DNA of 64,000 bases from Muribaculum sp. (GCA_023663505.1 JAMPHH010000006.1:44251-108250); one strand, 5' to 3'; positions 52,086-61,441 are shown, counted from the first letter of the stretch. Program-made: numbers and translations. The notes: generated by a model from the letters alone, not told the origin.

Positions 52086-53393
52086 ATGGCGGAAAATACA
52101 AGGGAGATTGTGTTAGATACCTTGCTTGCCTTGGAGCGGGGGGAGGAATTGTCCCACAGGCTGATCAAGGCAGTGCTGGATAAATATGATTATCTGGAGG
52201 AACGTGATAAGGCGTTCATCAAGCGGCTGACAGAGGGGACGATAGAGAGACAGATAGAGCTTGACTATTATCTGAACCAATGCTCTAGCGTGTCGGTGCG
52301 CAAGATGAAGCCATTGATCAGATGCCTTATGCGCATGAGCGTTTACCAACTGCTCTATATGGATAACGTGCCGGACAGCGCGGTGTGCAACGAGGCGTGT
52401 AAGCTGGCGCAAAAGCGTAAATTCGGCAATTTGAAGGGCTTTATCAACGGTGTGCTGCGCAATATGGCAAGGCAGAAGGAAAGCCTGTCCCTGCCCGATT
52501 GCAAGACGCGGCCGCAGGAATATTATTCCGTCAAATATTCCATGCCTCTTTGGTTGGTGGAGCGGTGGACGAAAAGCTACGGGGAGGAGAGGACGCGCAG
52601 GCTCTTGGAAGGGCTTTTGGAGATTCACCCCGTATCGCTCCGTTTTCGGACGAATCTGTCTGAGACGGAGCGTGAAGAGCTGCTTGGCGAGATGGAGAGG
52701 GCGGGTGTTAAGCTGTGCAGGAGCGCTCTGACCCCTTATGTCTATACCGTGGAAAATACGGAGAATATCTCGGGGCTGCCCGGCTTTGCAGAGGGAATGT
52801 TCGTGGTTCAGGACGTAAGCTCTGTCCTTGCGGTGGAGGCGGCAGGCATCAGGGCGGGAGATCTGGTGGTGGATCTCTGTGCCGCTCCCGGCGGAAAGAG
52901 CATTCTGGCGGCGGAGAGAGCGGGAAGTGCTGGCAGGGTGCTCTCGCGGGACGTATCAGAGGGAAAGGCTGCGCTTATTCGAGACAATATGGAACGCATG
53001 AGACTGGGGAACATTGAGGTGTCCGTGTTTGACGCCACGGGGACAGATAAGTCGCTTGTGGGGAAGGCAGATGTGGTGCTGGCGGATCTCCCCTGCTCGG
53101 GGCTTGGGGTTATGGGCAAGAAGCGGGATATCAAGTATCATATGAGTCCGGAGAAGATAGCGGATATCGTGCGGCTGCAGCGAGAAATCATCGGGCACAG
53201 CTGGCAGTACGTCAAGCCGGGCGGTGTGCTGCTTTACAGCACCTGCACGATCAATCCGGAGGAAAATGAAGATACGGTTCGGTGGATTGTGGAGCATTTT
53301 CCCTTTGAGATGGAGGAGGAACGTCAATTCATGCCGGGGGAGGACGAGGCAGATGGCTTTTACTATGCAAGGCTCAGAAGGCGGGTCGGGTGA
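52086..53393 (+). CDS. rsmB: 16S rRNA m5C967 methyltransferase RsmB
   Basis: 435 residues. The N-terminal NusB-like RNA-binding domain (about 1-140; AENTREIVLDTLLALERGEE) is followed by the methyltransferase domain. The SAM-binding motif CAAPGGKS is at about 265-272, DLPCSGLGVMGKKRDIKY at about 334-351 and the Cys nucleophile in STCTINPEENE (about 385-395). It methylates C5 of C967 in 16S rRNA. The final 40 bases overlap possible upstream starts of rlmN. Confidence 0.95.
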   Translation: MAENTREIVLDTLLALERGEELSHRLIKAVLDKYDYLEERDKAFIKRLTEGTIERQIELDYYLNQCSSVSVRKMKPLIRCLMRMSVYQLLYMDNVPDSAVCNEACKLAQKRKFGNLKGFINGVLRNMARQKESLSLPDCKTRPQEYYSVKYSMPLWLVERWTKSYGEERTRRLLEGLLEIHPVSLRFRTNLSETEREELLGEMERAGVKLCRSALTPYVYTVENTENISGLPGFAEGMFVVQDVSSVLAVEAAGIRAGDLVVDLCAAPGGKSILAAERAGSAGRVLSRDVSEGKAALIRDNMERMRLGNIEVSVFDATGTDKSLVGKADVVLADLPCSGLGVMGKKRDIKYHMSPEKIADIVRLQREIIGHSWQYVKPGGVLLYSTCTINPEENEDTVRWIVEHFPFEMEEERQFMPGEDEADGFYYARLRRRVG

Positions 53394-53397
53394 TCAA

Positions 53398-54495
53398 GTG
53401 GACAGGGAGGCATGCAAAACGCTCTCCGACAATGGGAAAAGAGATGTGAAATCACTGTCCTTGGAGGAGCTGACCGAGGAGCTGGCAGGGTATGGCGAGA
53501 AGCCCTTTCGCGCGAGGCAGATGTATGAATGGATGCATGTGAAGCTTGCGAGGGACTTTGAGGAGATGACCAATCTCTCCAAGGCATTCCGCGAGCAGTG
53601 CCGACAGCGATATCATTACACTGCTTTGGAGGTCGAGCAGATTCAGGAATCTCAGCTTGACGGGACTAAGAAGTTCCTGTTTCGTCTGGCGGACGGCAAC
53701 ATGGTGGAGAGCGTGTTGATGCGCTATAAGCATGGCAATTCCGTGTGCATTTCCTCCCAAGTGGGCTGCCGTATGGGGTGTAGGTTCTGTGCCTCCACGT
53801 TAGACGGGTTGGAGCGCAATCTCCTGCCCTCGGAGATGCTGGATCAGATCTATGCGATCACGAGGCTGACGGGAGAGCGGGTTTCTAATGTCGTGGTCAT
53901 GGGCATCGGGGAGCCGTTGGATAACTATGACAATCTGTTGAAATTCATTCATATGCTCACGGACGAGAACGGGCTGCACATCAGCGGACGCAATCTCACC
54001 GTGTCAACCTGCGGCATCGTGCCGCGCATACGAGAGCTGGCGGAGGAAGGGCTACAGATTACCCTTGCGCTCTCCCTTCACGCCACCACGGACGAGAAAA
54101 GGCGCAGGCTCATGCCTGTGGCAAACAAATACTCGATCGGGGAGCTTATGGATGCCTGCAAATATTATTTTGACACCACGGGCAGGCGGCTCACCTTTGA
54201 GTATGCCCTTGTGGGCGGCGTCAATGACACCCCGCAGGACGCCAGAGAGCTTGCGGCGTTGGCGTCAGACTTTCACTGCCATGTGAATCTGATTCCGGTG
54301 AATCCTGTAAAGGAGCGGGATTTTGTGCAGTCGGAGGCCGGTAAAATACAGGATTTTAAGATAAAGCTTGAAAAGGCTGGGATAAACGTTACTATCAGAC
54401 GTACATTAGGCTCTGATATAGATGCGTCCTGCGGGCAGTTAAGAAAAAAATACCGCGATAAGCAAAAAGCCGCTAAAACCGAAAGAATTATGTGA
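53398..54495 (+). CDS. rlmN: Dual-specificity RNA methyltransferase RlmN (radical SAM)
   Basis: 365 residues from the GTG at 53398. The radical-SAM motif CRMGCRFC (about 123-130; CX3CX2C) is preceded by SSQVG, and the methyl-carrying Cys is in DASCGQLR (about 341-348). RlmN makes m2A2503 in 23S rRNA and can also modify tRNA A37. The GTG lies 4 bases after the rsmB stop. An in-frame ATG at 53353 inside rsmB would add 15 residues; neither has a strong Shine-Dalgarno, so the start is uncertain. It ends the murE-to-rlmN run. Confidence 0.94.
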   Translation: MDREACKTLSDNGKRDVKSLSLEELTEELAGYGEKPFRARQMYEWMHVKLARDFEEMTNLSKAFREQCRQRYHYTALEVEQIQESQLDGTKKFLFRLADGNMVESVLMRYKHGNSVCISSQVGCRMGCRFCASTLDGLERNLLPSEMLDQIYAITRLTGERVSNVVVMGIGEPLDNYDNLLKFIHMLTDENGLHISGRNLTVSTCGIVPRIRELAEEGLQITLALSLHATTDEKRRRLMPVANKYSIGELMDACKYYFDTTGRRLTFEYALVGGVNDTPQDARELAALASDFHCHVNLIPVNPVKERDFVQSEAGKIQDFKIKLEKAGINVTIRRTLGSDIDASCGQLRKKYRDKQKAAKTERIM

Positions 54496-54496
54496 C

Positions 54497-54525
54497 TTGT
54501 CCTTTTCTTTTTATTGTGTTAGAAT
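54497..54525 (+). promoter_or_regulatory. Promoter of the phosphatase-kinase operon
   Basis: TTGTCC (54497-54502), 17-base spacer, TAGAAT (54520-54525), about 50 bases before the GTG at 54576, which has CAGGAGGG upstream. The boxes are moderately good. Confidence 0.5.
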
Positions 54526-54575
54526 ACTTTAAGATTTAATAGTGGAATTTGTTTCCCATTCAGGAGGGATAAAAC

Positions 54576-55301
54576 GTGCTCAAGACGTTTTCCATTACCG
54601 ATATCGGTAGAAAGAGAAAAATAAATCAGGACTATGTATACACCTCGGAGGAGCCCGTGGGCAACCTGCCCAACCTGTTTATCGTGGCAGACGGCATGGG
54701 TGGACACAATGCGGGGGAGTATGCCTCCAAGCTGACAGTGGAGACCATGGTTCAGGAGATTGCGGAATCGGACGAGACTGACACGATAAAGCTCTTGGGA
54801 AGGGCGATCGCCTCGGCAAATACGCTGATTCGCAGGAAGGCAGCCGAGTCGCCCCGCATGGAGGGCATGGGAACCACGGTGGTGGCGGCAGTCTGCACTG
54901 ATGACGGTCTTCGGGTGGCCAATGTGGGGGACAGTCGGCTCTATATTGTGAACAAAGAGATAAGGCAGATTACCAGAGATCATTCTCAGGTGGAGGAAAT
55001 GGTGCGCGCGGGCACAATCTCTAAGGCGGAGGCAAGAGTCCACCCCGACAAGAACATCATCACCAGAGCGGTGGGGGCTATCGACGAGGTGGAGCCGGAT
55101 TATTTTACGGTGGAATTAAAGGAGGGCGATCTGGTGCTCATGTGCACAGATGGTCTGACGAATATGTTGGAGGACGAAGAAATCCGCATGATAGTTGGCG
55201 GCGCGAGGGATATTGTGGAGAAAACACAGGCGCTTGTGGAGGCAGCCAACGCAAACGGCGGCAGGGATAATATTTCTGTGGTTTTGATCGAGCAGGATTA
55301 A
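54576..55301 (+). CDS. stp: PP2C-type serine/threonine phosphatase (Stp/PrpC)
   Basis: 241 residues, the compact bacterial PP2C domain. Metal-binding motifs: ADGMGGHNAGE (about 37-47), GDSRLY (about 119-124) and GGRDNISVVL near the C-terminus (about 229-238). It removes phosphate from the targets of the neighbouring PASTA kinase. The GTG start at 54576 has AGGAGGG 8 bases upstream. The kinase gene begins 31 bases downstream, the standard pairing in Firmicutes. Confidence 0.95.
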   Translation: MLKTFSITDIGRKRKINQDYVYTSEEPVGNLPNLFIVADGMGGHNAGEYASKLTVETMVQEIAESDETDTIKLLGRAIASANTLIRRKAAESPRMEGMGTTVVAAVCTDDGLRVANVGDSRLYIVNKEIRQITRDHSQVEEMVRAGTISKAEARVHPDKNIITRAVGAIDEVEPDYFTVELKEGDLVLMCTDGLTNMLEDEEIRMIVGGARDIVEKTQALVEAANANGGRDNISVVLIEQD

Positions 55302-55332
55302 CCATGACTCTAATTAGAAAAGGAAATCAAGT

Positions 55333-57444
55333 ATGATAAAAATAGGGATGATGCTCGGCGATCGGTATGAGATTCTGGAAAAGATCGGCACCGGCGGCAT
55401 GTCAGATGTATATAAGGCAAAATGCCATAAACTGAATCGTTTCGTGGCGGTGAAGGTGTTGAAGCAGGAGTTTTCCGAGAACGCGAACTTTGTGTCAAAG
55501 TTTCGCACGGAGGCTCAGGCGGCGGCAGGACTCGCCCACCCCAATATTGTAAATGTGTATGACGTGGGTGAGGAGAACGGAATCCACTATATCGTGATGG
55601 AGCTTGTGGAGGGCATTACCCTCAAAAAATATATTGAGAAAAAGGCCAGACTTTCCTATAAAGAGGTAGTGAGCATCGCCATTCAGGTAAGTATGGGTAT
55701 TGAAGCTGCGCACAATAACCATATCATTCACAGGGATATCAAGCCCCAGAACATCATTATCTCCAAGGACGGCAAGGTGAAGGTGACTGACTTTGGCATC
55801 GCCAAGGCTGCTACCAGCAACACCATTACCTCCAATGTGATGGGGTCTGTTCACTATACCTCTCCGGAGCAGGCAAGAGGGGGATACAGCGATGAGAAAA
55901 GTGATATTTATTCCCTAGGTGTGACGATGTTTGAGATGCTTACGGGGCGAGTGCCCTTCAACGGTGAGACAACGGTTGCCATTGCGATCAAGCATATTCA
56001 GGAGGAGCTGCCCTCCCCTAAGGAGTATGTGCCGGAGATTCCCGCCAGTGTTGAGGCAATTGTTCTAAAGTGTTGTCAGAAATCTCCCGACAGACGTTAT
56101 CAGAGCATGGGAGAGCTGATTGCGGACCTGAAGCAGTCACTTATGAATCCGGACGAGAATTTTGTGGTTTTCTCCGACCCCGATATGGATGGGGGGACCC
56201 GTGTCATCAACGAGGGGGATATGGAGCAGATTAAGAATCGTTCCATGTATAATGACGAGTATGTGTCCAGAGAGGATTCCATGCGCCTGCGCTCGGACAC
56301 AGAGGCGGTGTACGATGATGACGGGGAATATGACGATGGGGAGGATTATGATTACGACCCCAAGATGGAGCGTATCACCACTATTTTGGCGGTGGTGGCG
56401 GGAATCATTATCATCATTATCATTATTATTCTGGCGATCAAGCTATTCGGGGGGAATCTGCCCAATGGGTCGGAGGGACCTATTTTGTCCGACGAGAGCA
56501 GCGAGTCAGTGGAGACCGTGCCCATGCCGAGCGTGACAGGCATGAGTCTTGAGGATGCGCGGAATACTTTGAACAGTATGGGAATCTTCAGCACGGTGGA
56601 ATATGAGGAGTCGGATACGATTGACGAGGGCGTGGTGATCAGGTCCAATGTGGAGGCGAGAACGGACGTTGAAGTGGGAAGCATCGTGACGCTGACGGTG
56701 AGCGCGGGTCTCCAGGGCGTGGAGGTCTGGGAGGTGACAGGCTATACGTTGGAGGAAGCGACCAACCGACTGACGGGGCTTGGTTTTATGGTCAATAAGG
56801 TGGAGGCGTATTCGGATACGGTGGAGTCGGGGAAGGTGATCTCCCAGTCTCCCGTGGGCGGCACGAAAGCGCCTGCGGGCAGCGTGATCACGGTCACGGT
56901 GAGTCTTGGAAAAGAGGAGAAGAAGATTCAGGTGCCAAAGCTCGTAGGGCTCACGGAGGAGGACGGAACCTTCCAAGCGATCGAGGCAGGCTTGTCGATT
57001 GGCAGTGTCTCCTATGTGTATAGCACAGAGGTTGAGGAGGGCTTGATCTGTTATCAGAGCTATTCCGAGGGAAGCTTTGTGGACGAGGGCACCGCGCTGG
57101 ATATCAAGGTGAGTCAGGGACCGGAGGCGGCGACCTATAAGTGTACTGCCAATATTGTTGCCCCCACAAGGGAGGAGGCTCCGGATTATGTGGCGGGTAC
57201 GGAGGTAGGGCTGCGTCTGGTGGCCGATGACGGGCGAATGCTCTTGAACACGAAGACCTCCATGTTCCCCTATGCAACGAATTATTACGGGATCAGCTCG
57301 TCGGGCGGAACACTGACCCTCACCTATACGGTGACCACCGCCGGAAGCACCACCACAGACCCGAATACAGGGGAGTCTGTCGGAACGGCGGGAAGCTCGG
57401 AGGAAAAGAGCTTTACGCGAAGAATAGAGTTTGTGCAGGAATAA
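55333..57444 (+). CDS. pknB: PASTA-domain serine/threonine kinase (PknB/PrkC/Stk1)
   Basis: 703 residues. The cytoplasmic kinase domain (about 10-270) has the Gly-rich loop GTGGMSDVY, the catalytic HRDIKPQN and DFGIAK. An acidic juxtamembrane linker follows, then a membrane helix with an Ile run (about 348-370) and three PASTA repeats (about 395-460, 463-530 and 533-600), which sense muropeptides or lipid II. A Thr/Ser-rich beta tail of about 100 residues follows that is not part of the usual design. It regulates cell wall synthesis and growth. rsgA starts 3 bases after its stop. Confidence 0.95.
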   Translation: MIKIGMMLGDRYEILEKIGTGGMSDVYKAKCHKLNRFVAVKVLKQEFSENANFVSKFRTEAQAAAGLAHPNIVNVYDVGEENGIHYIVMELVEGITLKKYIEKKARLSYKEVVSIAIQVSMGIEAAHNNHIIHRDIKPQNIIISKDGKVKVTDFGIAKAATSNTITSNVMGSVHYTSPEQARGGYSDEKSDIYSLGVTMFEMLTGRVPFNGETTVAIAIKHIQEELPSPKEYVPEIPASVEAIVLKCCQKSPDRRYQSMGELIADLKQSLMNPDENFVVFSDPDMDGGTRVINEGDMEQIKNRSMYNDEYVSREDSMRLRSDTEAVYDDDGEYDDGEDYDYDPKMERITTILAVVAGIIIIIIIIILAIKLFGGNLPNGSEGPILSDESSESVETVPMPSVTGMSLEDARNTLNSMGIFSTVEYEESDTIDEGVVIRSNVEARTDVEVGSIVTLTVSAGLQGVEVWEVTGYTLEEATNRLTGLGFMVNKVEAYSDTVESGKVISQSPVGGTKAPAGSVITVTVSLGKEEKKIQVPKLVGLTEEDGTFQAIEAGLSIGSVSYVYSTEVEEGLICYQSYSEGSFVDEGTALDIKVSQGPEAATYKCTANIVAPTREEAPDYVAGTEVGLRLVADDGRMLLNTKTSMFPYATNYYGISSSGGTLTLTYTVTTAGSTTTDPNTGESVGTAGSSEEKSFTRRIEFVQE

Positions 57445-57447
57445 AAT

Positions 57448-58344
57448 ATGCAGGGGAAGATTGTCAAAGGAATTGCCGGCTTTTATTATGTTCACGCTGT
57501 ATCGGAGGGAGTCGGAAGGGTATATGAGTGCAAGGCTAAGGGAGTGTTTCGCAAGGATCACAGGAAGCCCTTGGTGGGCGATAATGTAAGGATCGACGTG
57601 TTGGACGAGGAGAATGCTCTGGGGAATATCACAGAGATCCTGCCCAGACAGAGTGAGCTGATCCGTCCGGCAGTGGCAAATGTGGATCAGGCGTTGGTGA
57701 TATTTGCCATAGTCAAGCCACAGCCGAATTTTAATCTCTTGGACAGGTTTCTGGTCATGATGGGGCAGCAGGGGCTTCCCTGTGTCATCTGCTTTAATAA
57801 ATTGGATATCGACGAGGACGGGCAGGGAGAGACATACAGGGAGATTTATGAGCGCTGTGGTTATCGCACATTATTGGTCAGCGCGGACAGCGGTCAGGGG
57901 GTGGACGAGCTTAAAGGTCTGCTTATGGGCAAGACAACCACGGTGGCGGGACCCAGTGGTGTGGGCAAGTCCTCTCTGGTCAATTGTTTTCAGGACAATA
58001 CCCATATGCAGACAGGCAGCATCAGCGCAAAGATAGACAGGGGCAAACACACCACCCGCCATGCGGAGCTGATTGCCGTGGCGGAGAATACCTATATCTT
58101 AGACACGCCCGGGTTTAGCTCGCTAGGGCTCTTTGGACTCACCAAGGAGGAGCTTGCAGGATTCTATCCGGAGTTCGCCGCCCATGAGATGTTTTGCAGG
58201 TTTGCGGGCTGCGCCCATGTGAGCGAGCCTATATGCGGCGTCAAGGACGCCGTGGAGGAGGGGAGCATTTCCCGAATGAGATATGAGAATTATAAGCTGC
58301 TTTACGAGGAGCTGAAGGCGGAGAGGAGATACCCCAAGGGCTGA
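57448..58344 (+). CDS. rsgA: Ribosome small-subunit-dependent GTPase RsgA
   Basis: 298 residues with the circularly permuted GTPase order typical of RsgA (G4-G5-G1-G3): NKLD (about 115-118), then GPSGVGKSSLVN (about 169-180) and DTPGFSS (about 220-226). An OB-fold occupies the N-terminus, and a C-terminal zinc-binding region has Cys at about 250-263 (CRFAGCAHVSEPICGV). It helps mature the 30S subunit. The start at 57448 lies only 3 bases after pknB, and the gene order stp-pknB-rsgA is characteristic of Firmicutes. Confidence 0.96.
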   Translation: MQGKIVKGIAGFYYVHAVSEGVGRVYECKAKGVFRKDHRKPLVGDNVRIDVLDEENALGNITEILPRQSELIRPAVANVDQALVIFAIVKPQPNFNLLDRFLVMMGQQGLPCVICFNKLDIDEDGQGETYREIYERCGYRTLLVSADSGQGVDELKGLLMGKTTTVAGPSGVGKSSLVNCFQDNTHMQTGSISAKIDRGKHTTRHAELIAVAENTYILDTPGFSSLGLFGLTKEELAGFYPEFAAHEMFCRFAGCAHVSEPICGVKDAVEEGSISRMRYENYKLLYEELKAERRYPKG

Positions 58345-58345
58345 G

Positions 58346-59062
58346 ATGGTGGTGAAACAACAATTTATGACGGACGGTAAAAGCATTTCAGTCTATCCGA
58401 GCGCAGCTCCCGACATGCCGATGATATATTTGAATTGCTTCTCGGAGGAGGGAGATCAGCTATATCAGTTATTGCAGAACGCGGGCTGTGCGGATTTCAC
58501 GCTTGTGGTAATCAGCAGGCTTGCGTGGAATCATGATATGGCTCCGTGGGATATTCCGCCGATATCAAGGGACGACACGCCCTGTACGGGCGGTGCGGAC
58601 GCATATTTGGAGCTCTTGGTGAATGAGATTGTTCCGATGGCTGAGAGGTTCGTATCGGGGAAGCCTGCTTGGAGAGGGCTTGCGGGCTATTCTCTGGCAG
58701 GGCTGTTTGCGGTCTATGCTCTTTATCGGACGAATATTTTCTCGCGCATCGGAAGTATGTCCGGCTCCCTGTGGTTCCCGAATTTTAGGGAATATGTCTT
58801 GGAGCATGAGATGGCGCGCAGACCCGAGGCGATATATTTCTCGCTTGGGGACAAGGAATGCAGGACGAGGAATCCGTATCTCAAAACAGTACAGGACAAC
58901 ACGGAAGCAATCAGCGACTTCTATTCAAAGGCGGGTATCGACACCGTATTCCGATTAAATCACGGCGGACACTTTACGGACACAGACGGAAGGACGGCGG
59001 CGGGGCTTGCGTGGCTTCTGGATTGGGGCGTGAAGGCTTTCTCCGATCAACCTCTATTATAA
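58346..59062 (+). CDS. Alpha/beta-hydrolase esterase (esterase D/Fes-like)
   Basis: 238 residues. The nucleophile elbow GYSLAG (Ser about 116) and a late His in NHGGHFTD (about 206-213) suggest a Ser-His-Asp triad, of the PF00756 esterase type that includes siderophore and acyl-ester hydrolases. No signal peptide, so cytoplasmic. The start at 58346 follows the rsgA stop by one base, with the upstream GGCTGAGATGG giving only a weak ribosome binding site. Its last 16 bases overlap the convergent minus-strand gene. Substrate unknown. Confidence 0.82.
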   Translation: MVVKQQFMTDGKSISVYPSAAPDMPMIYLNCFSEEGDQLYQLLQNAGCADFTLVVISRLAWNHDMAPWDIPPISRDDTPCTGGADAYLELLVNEIVPMAERFVSGKPAWRGLAGYSLAGLFAVYALYRTNIFSRIGSMSGSLWFPNFREYVLEHEMARRPEAIYFSLGDKECRTRNPYLKTVQDNTEAISDFYSKAGIDTVFRLNHGGHFTDTDGRTAAGLAWLLDWGVKAFSDQPLL

Positions 59063-60021
59063 AATTTGTGATACCATTTGGTGGCTTCCTCCTTGTACTT
59101 GGTGGCGGTGTCCATAAGCTCCTCATATTGCTTTTGGATACTTTGTATTAAACGGTCGCGGTTTGAGAGCTCCGACTGTAATTTTGCGACTTGACCATGC
59201 GCTTCGATGAGAAGCGCATTCTTTTTCTCCAGTTCGTCTTGCGCCTCAGTGAGAAGCGCATTATTTTTGTCCAGTTCGCTTTGCACCTCTGCAAGAAGCG
59301 CTTTGGTTTTGTCCGATTCCGTTTGTGCCTCTGCAAGAAGCTCTCGACTTTGGCGGCTTTCTTCCCTGTATCGCGCAAGCTCCCTGATGGGGGCGGAGGA
59401 TTCTGATAACAGCCTGTCGCATTGGAGCGACTCATTGATGGAGAATACATATTCCCCTGTGTCAAGAGACAGGTGGACGAGCAGTGACGCACCCAAGGAT
59501 AATATGCGCAGTGTGGGAAGCGAGGGAAAGACTGCCTCGCCAAGCACGGAGGACGCCGCATCAGGGGAGAAAAGGGCTCCTGACAGCACAAGCTTATGCT
59601 GTGGCTGAAACGGAAGGAGAGATTTCAGGCAATAGCTGTTGTCCACGGGATTTTTGACAAAATAGAATAAGATCAGCGTGTTCTTTATCGCTGCGATTTG
59701 CGGATAAAAGCAGTCGGGTGTGCTGCGGCTGTTTATTTTATATAAATTGTCTCGCTCCATCACGCTTCGGAGTATGATGTCCTGATTCATGTTCTGGTAA
59801 ACGTAGTAGATGGTGTTATTGTAAACAATATCGGAAAGGTCAGAGGAATAATCGCTGCAAAGAACGATAGGTCTGGTCAGATTCTCCCCGACGGAGGTTC
59901 TTAAGCAGATATAGTTGCCTGTGCTGTATATGATCAGATTTTTCTGCGCGTCAACCGCATATACATTTCCCATAGGAAGCCCCATTGATAGCAGCCGGTG
60001 GCGTTGACCGACACCCTGCAT
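59047..60021 (-). CDS. Protein with beta-rich N-terminus and 14-residue coiled-coil repeats, unrecognised
   Basis: 324 residues on the minus strand. The N-terminal 200 residues are beta-rich (IIYSTGNYICL; DIVYNNTIYYVYQN; LGASLLVHLSLDTGEYVFSI) and could form part of a propeller. Residues about 213-310 form a coiled coil in which a 14-residue unit, with the pattern LLAEAQxExDKTKA, recurs three to four times. No signal peptide or membrane segment. The ATG at 60021 lacks a good Shine-Dalgarno; ATGs 12 and 16 codons on are alternatives. It is divergent from the next gene and convergent with the esterase. Function unknown. Confidence 0.65.
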   Translation of the reverse strand: MQGVGQRHRLLSMGLPMGNVYAVDAQKNLIIYSTGNYICLRTSVGENLTRPIVLCSDYSSDLSDIVYNNTIYYVYQNMNQDIILRSVMERDNLYKINSRSTPDCFYPQIAAIKNTLILFYFVKNPVDNSYCLKSLLPFQPQHKLVLSGALFSPDAASSVLGEAVFPSLPTLRILSLGASLLVHLSLDTGEYVFSINESLQCDRLLSESSAPIRELARYREESRQSRELLAEAQTESDKTKALLAEVQSELDKNNALLTEAQDELEKKNALLIEAHGQVAKLQSELSNRDRLIQSIQKQYEELMDTATKYKEEATKWYHKFYNRG

Positions 60022-60050
60022 AATATTTGTTTTTCATATAATCATATGGC

Positions 60051-60078
60051 ACGTTATAAGAAAAAATGACATATTATA
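60051..60078 (+). promoter_or_regulatory. Sigma-K-like sporulation promoter
   Basis: AC (60051-60052), 17-base spacer, CATATTATA (60070-60078), which fits the mother-cell sigma-K pattern AC-N16/17-CATANNNTA. It lies 33 bases before ATG 60112. No competing sigma-A promoter with good boxes is seen in the gap. Confidence 0.5.
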
Positions 60079-60111
60079 AGGTAAAATAATTAACAGAAGG
60101 GGAAATGTCTT

Positions 60112-61116
60112 ATGGCGAAATGTAAATCCGGAAAATGCGGCTGCAAGGCAAGGGTTGTCAGCAATGTGGTGCAGAATATGCAGGGCAATAGCTGCATAGA
60201 TGTATGTGCTAATCCAATTTGTGAGTCGCCTAAGGTATTAAGCCTTATGGCACCGCTGATCTATGATGAAATCGGAATCAATCTCTGCACGTCCTTTGCG
60301 CTGGGTACAGATATTTCAACAACCTATCCGACCGCGACGTCGGCAACAGCACGTGTGCTGAATACCAGTTATACCTATGGTGATGGAAATGTTGTGATTG
60401 AGACGATTACGGGCAGGCCGAACTGCTATGTTGTCACCCTGTCCAATCTGTCGGTTGAGTTTGCCGTCAACCTTTATGACGAAAACTGCCGACTGTTGAC
60501 CACGCTTTATCCCACGGCTGTCTATCTGCCGCCTGCGACGACAGATGCGACCTATGACGAGGATACCAATCCGACCTCCGTGGAGCTGGAGATCTTTGCC
60601 CCGTATGGAATCAGCTATGAAGCGGGGGCTGCCGGAGCGGCTCCGACCCCGAATATCAATTATGTTGGTTTTCTGGGAAGCAATAATTATATCAGACAGG
60701 GCTTGAACCTCTATGCTATGGCAAAGGTTCTGGGCTTGGACACAGATGACGATACGATCACGGTCGGACTGACGCTCGTGTTACAAAGCCTGTACTTTGC
60801 GGGCTACAATGTGGAGAGCGCGGGAAAGATCAACACGCCGAAGGGAAGCCTGATTCCGCCTGATAACAGCAGCTGTCTGCGCTTTGTCGCGGGAGACCTG
60901 CTGAATCTGGCAATCAAGCCCTTGGAGCTGGGACCTCCGCTCTGTGAGGAGCAGTATAAGGAGAGCTGTACCGTTCCTTGTACCTCATGGTGCGGTGCGG
61001 GAAGCGGCGCGGGTGATGACACAACCGTTTTGCCCGGTATAGGCGCGACCACCGCAGCAGGCGGCAATACTGGAACCACCGAGACCACGGGGAATACAGG
61101 CGATACGGAAGGCTGA
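60112..61116 (+). CDS. Cys-rich-ended structural-type protein, possible spore coat protein
   Basis: 334 residues without signal peptide or membrane helix. The N-terminus is Cys/Lys-rich (MAKCKSGKCGCKARV), a second Cys group occurs at about 280-298 (CEEQYKESCTVPCTSWC), and the tail is Gly/Thr-rich (GNTGTTETTGNTGDTEG). The middle is beta-rich with many Thr/Tyr. I know no family. The Cys clusters, the low-complexity tail and a sigma-K-like promoter make a spore-coat or exosporium protein an attractive but unproven guess. CAGAAGGGGA precedes the ATG. A terminator follows. Confidence 0.75.
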   Translation: MAKCKSGKCGCKARVVSNVVQNMQGNSCIDVCANPICESPKVLSLMAPLIYDEIGINLCTSFALGTDISTTYPTATSATARVLNTSYTYGDGNVVIETITGRPNCYVVTLSNLSVEFAVNLYDENCRLLTTLYPTAVYLPPATTDATYDEDTNPTSVELEIFAPYGISYEAGAAGAAPTPNINYVGFLGSNNYIRQGLNLYAMAKVLGLDTDDDTITVGLTLVLQSLYFAGYNVESAGKINTPKGSLIPPDNSSCLRFVAGDLLNLAIKPLELGPPLCEEQYKESCTVPCTSWCGAGSGAGDDTTVLPGIGATTAAGGNTGTTETTGNTGDTEG

Positions 61117-61155
61117 CTCCGGTGAGTAATGAGCCAAGTCAACGCAGTTGACTTT
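61117..61155. repeat. Dispersed copy of the palindromic repeat
   Basis: The stretch CTCCGGTGAGTAATGAGCCA, then AGTCAAC-GCA-GTTGACTTTG, matches 29467-29504 almost base for base. It contains one palindromic unit, GTCAAC-GCA-GTTGAC (61138-61152), and no tandem array. Confidence 0.65.
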
Positions 61156-61187
61156 GTTAATGTAGATAAAAAGCTTTTAGGTAAAGA

Positions 61188-61233
61188 GGGCTGTCGTTTG
61201 AGCGGTGTGAACCGTCCGAACGGCAGCCCTTTT
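61188..61233 (+). terminator. Terminator after the Cys-rich protein gene
   Basis: GGGCTGTCGTT (61188-61198) pairs with AACGGCAGCCC (61219-61229, one G-T pair), followed by TTTT. The rest of the 450-base gap 61117-61566 is AT-rich, with a small GATGCT-CCGAA-AGCATC hairpin near 61292 and the promoter listed next; no gene is seen. Confidence 0.8.
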
Positions 61234-61441
61234 ATGAAGGGCATCATAATAAGTATTTTACATTATGAGAAAAAATGTTAAAGTATAGGGGTAAGATGCT
61301 CCGAAAGCATCGTAAGGGTGTTTTTTGTATATTTTTGTAGACATTAAATTCGTAATGACCAAATTTCAAAAATAGGCATAAAAATGTGAAATAACTATTG
61401 ATTTTATATGATGTAAACCTTGGCGGGGCTTGAAAAAAATG

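Noticed and set aside
61234..61441. Riboswitch in the AT-rich gap after the Cys-rich protein
   Set aside because: Only one short hairpin is present and none of the riboswitch core motifs I know could be recognised.
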